A model generated the notes under the pieces. It was not told where the DNA came from, searched no databases, and worked only from the letters and a program-made list of their open reading frames with translations. Positions 61,431 to 64,000 of a stretch of DNA of 64,000 nt are shown here, piece by piece. Both the position numbers and the translations under genes were made by a program. The DNA is from Zygnema cylindricum (taxonomy: Eukaryota > Streptophyta > Zygnematophyceae > Zygnematales > Zygnemataceae): NCBI GenBank assembly GCA_037447655.1, contig JBBHKE010000395.1, forward strand, positions 121,948 through 185,947, written 5' to 3'. The first letter of the stretch is position 1; the number at the start of each line of letters is the position of its first letter.

Positions 61431-62782
61431 TAAACAATACATTGGAGAACGTAACTATTGAGGTTTTTCCCTCCACTACGACTTTCAGATCTGCCGATCC
61501 TACATAAGTAGTGGTCACTACCCTCCCATCCCCATATTCAATCTCTACTGTAGGGATCTTTCTCAGCTTAGTAAACAAATGCTTATCCTTGCACATGTGC
61601 ATGGATGCACTTGAATCCACAATAAAACCTCTTTCACCTTTCAGTCCACTGAAAGCACATTTCTGCTTTCGTGGGATTTCGACTTCTGTCTTTGCCTCTG
61701 GCTCCTCATCCTAAAGAAGTTCGTCGTCCTCCTCATCGGATTCCTTCTCGAGTACCTGTGTGATAAGTGCATTTTTCTTCTCTCGTGTGTGACCCCGGGT
61801 CTGCCCCTCCTTTATCCGAAGCTCGGTCAGTTTGGTACATTGTGCCATGTAATGCCCGGGTTTCTTACAGAAATGACAGAGCCCCTTTAGTTCCCTTGTT
61901 CCGGATTCATCAGATTGGTTTTTTCAGGTCTTCCACTCCATGACTTCCAAGGGGTTTCCGTGAATCTTTGTTTCTCCAACTTGCTCCAGCCGCCAAGGCT
62001 TGTCCATTCTTAACTCCCCTCTGGATCTCGATTGTATTCTCCCGGACAAGAATCATACCAACTACGGAATTCTATATCCACCAGGAGTTCGGCAGATCTT
62101 CTACCCGGTTTACAATGTTCTCATACTCATCGTGTAGTTTCATGAGTAAGCAGTGTACCTTTGCCTTCTCGGTTTCTATTTTTCCGGCACACTCTAACTC
62201 CATGAAGAGTATAGCCAGCTCATTACAGAAATCGAGCATCTTCTCTCCTTTGTGAAAGTATCCATTGATCCTTTGGTTTGCTAGCTTTTGTTTCTGAATA
62301 GTACCGCTACGGTACATCTCTATAAGCGCACCCCACAGATCAGATGCCCTTTCCACCTGCAAATGAGGGCTTGTGAGTCCTTATGTGAGATGACGGAGGA
62401 CAAAATGCTTGGCTACTATGTTGTTGTAGTCCTAGGTATCGATATCATTCTCCTCATTCCTCGGAAGAGGAGACATGAAAGCCGATCCGGTTGCTACAAC
62501 TGTGGTTTTCTCTTTTTCTTTCCTTTTTTCCATCACGATGCTTTTTCCGTCTTTTGATTCCTTTGATGATGGTGGATCTAGTTTCCTACCAAATCTACTT
62601 CCTCCAAACCCTGGAGGAATAGCAAGAACGGATAGGCGCTTTACTCGCCCACTCACTATTCCCCAAAATCTTTTCTCACATAGGGCTCCCATCATCATAC
62701 TCTCCCAATAGATGAACCCAATCCTATTGAATATGGGCACCCTAGAGGGTGGGCCCATAACTTGCAATTCTGAGACCTCCAT
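61431..62782 (-). pseudogene. Copia gag-protease part (E5)
   Basis: Gag starts MEVSELQVMGPPSRVP at 62782 and includes MLDFCNELAILFMELECAG (about 62210). The zinc knuckle CHFCKKPGHYMAQC lies at about 61850. The protease motif is D-S-S-A-S (about 61615) where the others have D-S-G-A-S; this change alone should abolish activity. Stops near 62435, 62384, 62072 and 61713, and a frame break near 61926. The frame leaves at 61431 into the E7 target duplication and resumes at 54970. Confidence 0.85.
62748..62762 (-). promoter_or_regulatory. Primer binding site of E5
   Basis: AGTTATGGGCCCACC on the minus strand, directly after the LTR end CAGAATTGCA. Confidence 0.75.
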
Positions 62783-63477
62783 TGGTACTCAGAGTAGGCA
62801 GTTTGCTAGAAGCCTCTAGGATAACCTCTGTTCTGTAAGCTTTGTCTCAATATTGCTGACACCCTGACAAAATACAGACTGACCGAGCTGCACCCCTTTG
62901 AAGAGCTGACTCCCTTGAGTCTTCCACAAAAAGAGTCCTTGAACTTGCTCCTCTAAGCAATTAATTATCAATGGTCAAAGATGACCCTTTTATACAAGAG
63001 CAATCTGAGAGAGAGGCGGCTACCTCTAATTTTCTAAGACCTAAACCCCTCTCTAAACCCTCTCCTACTGATGTACGGAGCTAATCAATTGAGTGTACAG
63101 TACAGAAAGGTACTTGGTCTAGATTACTTTTTGTATGACCATTGTACGACATGGCTAGAGAGTCAACGCCTGCCATATCCGGGTTCGCCATAGTTTGTTC
63201 TGGAGATGCCGTCATCCAATGTCATGCTGTCACGTGTCACCCATTGTGGTTATAACCGCAAACCGCCAAATCGACCATTCCGCGATGTTGGCTTCTTTCT
63301 CCGTCGTTAGATTGATGTCTGCCTTAATTTATAACCGTTAAATTACAAGTAGTACATTTCCGATGTAATTCTATTTAACCGTGTCTGTGTGATTGTGGTT
63401 CGTTTTTTAGTAAAACAAACTTCTCTATTTCGTCATCTTTAAGTAGCTATCGTACCCTATATACGTCAGCACTGGTC
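62763..63477 (-). repeat. E5 5' LTR (family G), truncated
   Basis: TGCAATTCTGAGACC up to AGCACTGGTC, the same point as 47278 in the 3' LTR. The remaining 280 bp (with the tRNA-like module) is displaced by the plus-strand LTR starting at 63480 and may follow outside the window. Confidence 0.8.
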
Positions 63478-63479
63478 TT

Positions 63480-64000
63480 TGTTGAAAAGAGGTAATTAAT
63501 AGTTCACTTCCCTATTTTAGTTTTGTTTTAAAGAAAGAGAGTAAGGATCAAAGGCGCGCTATGGCAGCCGCCATATTTAGAAAGTGGCAGTTTTTGCAGT
63601 TAAGAGTATTTTGGCTAAAATGATGCCTTATCTAGATGTGAACCTGTGACCTCTAGATTCTTTATAGCCTTACGCCTTAACCATTAAGGCATTACCAAAC
63701 GATACCATGACGGGTTTCATAAATATCTAAACATTATTAAAACAGCTAATTAACAACAGACTAACCAAAAGGAGCAATTTCTGCATGTACGCGAATCTGA
63801 ACCGTGTAAAATATATTTTGATCGGACGGCCGGCACAATAGCCGCCACGCGAAGTGAGCTTTTTGGCGGCATATTGATATAGCGTCACGCGGTGCCACGT
63901 GGCGCCACATTATTTGATACCGGAGAAGATGGGAGGAGGAACCATGGCTTCCGATATGACAGGTGTCACCTTGTAGACCTTGTCGTACAATGGTCGTACA
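63480..64000 (+). repeat. Family F LTR, plus strand, incomplete at the window end
   Basis: Starts TGTTGAAAAGAGGTAATTAA, the family F LTR start. The opposite strand at 63624-63694 carries GCCTTAATGGTTAAGGC and AGGTTCACATC (tRNA-like module). Most likely the 5' LTR of another family F element, or a solo LTR, inserted in E5's LTR. Confidence 0.7.

Larger units (their letters stand above)
46576..63477 (-). mobile_element. E5: copia element, family G, host of E6 and E7
   Basis: Pieces in order on the minus strand: 5' LTR (63477-62763), PBS, gag-protease (62782-61431), [E7], protease-integrase-RT (54970-52448), [E6], RNase H (48079-47562), 3' LTR (47555-46576). Removing E6 and E7 leaves about 6.1 kb of ordinary copia layout. 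It is itself inserted in the RT of E4. Confidence 0.8.

Overview
The window is a repeat island from a green-lineage (plant-type) nuclear genome. No single-copy host gene can be supported in it. The evidence for a plant is the dominance of Ty1/copia LTR retrotransposons, a primer binding site (PBS) that matches the anticodon arm of plant initiator-methionine tRNA over 15 nt, TTTAGGG-type telo-box repeats near 41.6 kb, and hAT-, Harbinger- and foldback-like DNA elements. Base composition is AT-rich. A 10-N assembly gap lies at 34897-34906.

Layout. 0-3 kb: purine microsatellite and small TIR elements (MITEs), one split by an hAT-like element. 3.1-8.6 kb: rearranged copia E0 (family A, minus strand), inserted in another MITE and carrying an inverted foreign gag segment in its middle. 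8.8-11.4 kb: a very old copia remnant with an hAT-like insertion, flanked by a second hAT-like element. 11.36-23.18 kb: composite copia E1 (family A) with 5-bp duplication CGGAG at its outer ends; inverted pieces of other family A copies (E2, E3) sit inside its two LTRs. 23.2-28.6 kb: foldback-like elements, MITEs and a 655-bp duplicated block. 28.6-34.9 kb: a CCTTTGACC-rich minisatellite, split by a gag-only LTR element of family D with duplication CTTTG. 35-44 kb: damaged copia E8 (family B, duplication GTCCA) with chimeric LTRs and a 4.3-kb insertion holding a Harbinger-like MITE and a gag-like ORF, followed by an old plus-strand copia gag. 44.7-64 kb: a nest in which E4 (family F) is split by E5 (family G), and E5 is split by both E6 (family C, youngest) and E7 (family A, duplication TAAAC). 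A plus-strand family F LTR begins at 63480 and leaves the window.

What the elements share. Wherever the LTR/internal junction of families A, C, D and G is preserved, the PBS follows the LTR with no spacer. It reads [A/G/C]GTTATGGGCCCACC, complementary to an internal part of tRNA-iMet and not to its 3' end. The PBS also lies inside the gag reading frame: in A, C and G gag starts with an ATG in the last 20 nt of the LTR and reads through the PBS as V-M-G-P-P; in D the ATG of the PBS is the first available start. The LTRs also carry, antisense to gag-pol, a tRNA-like A-box/B-box hairpin whose stem covaries between families, followed in A, B, C and G by a conserved GCCATGGCTCTA start context. I regard these shared features as the most unusual content of the window.

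Most gag-pol copies are pseudogenes with stops and frameshifts. Exceptions are the 571-residue truncated ORF of E0, the 492-residue RT-RNase H ORF of E2, and the intact 385-residue Gag of E6 with a miniature pol remnant downstream in the same frame. All similarity statements were made by eye; no database search was run.
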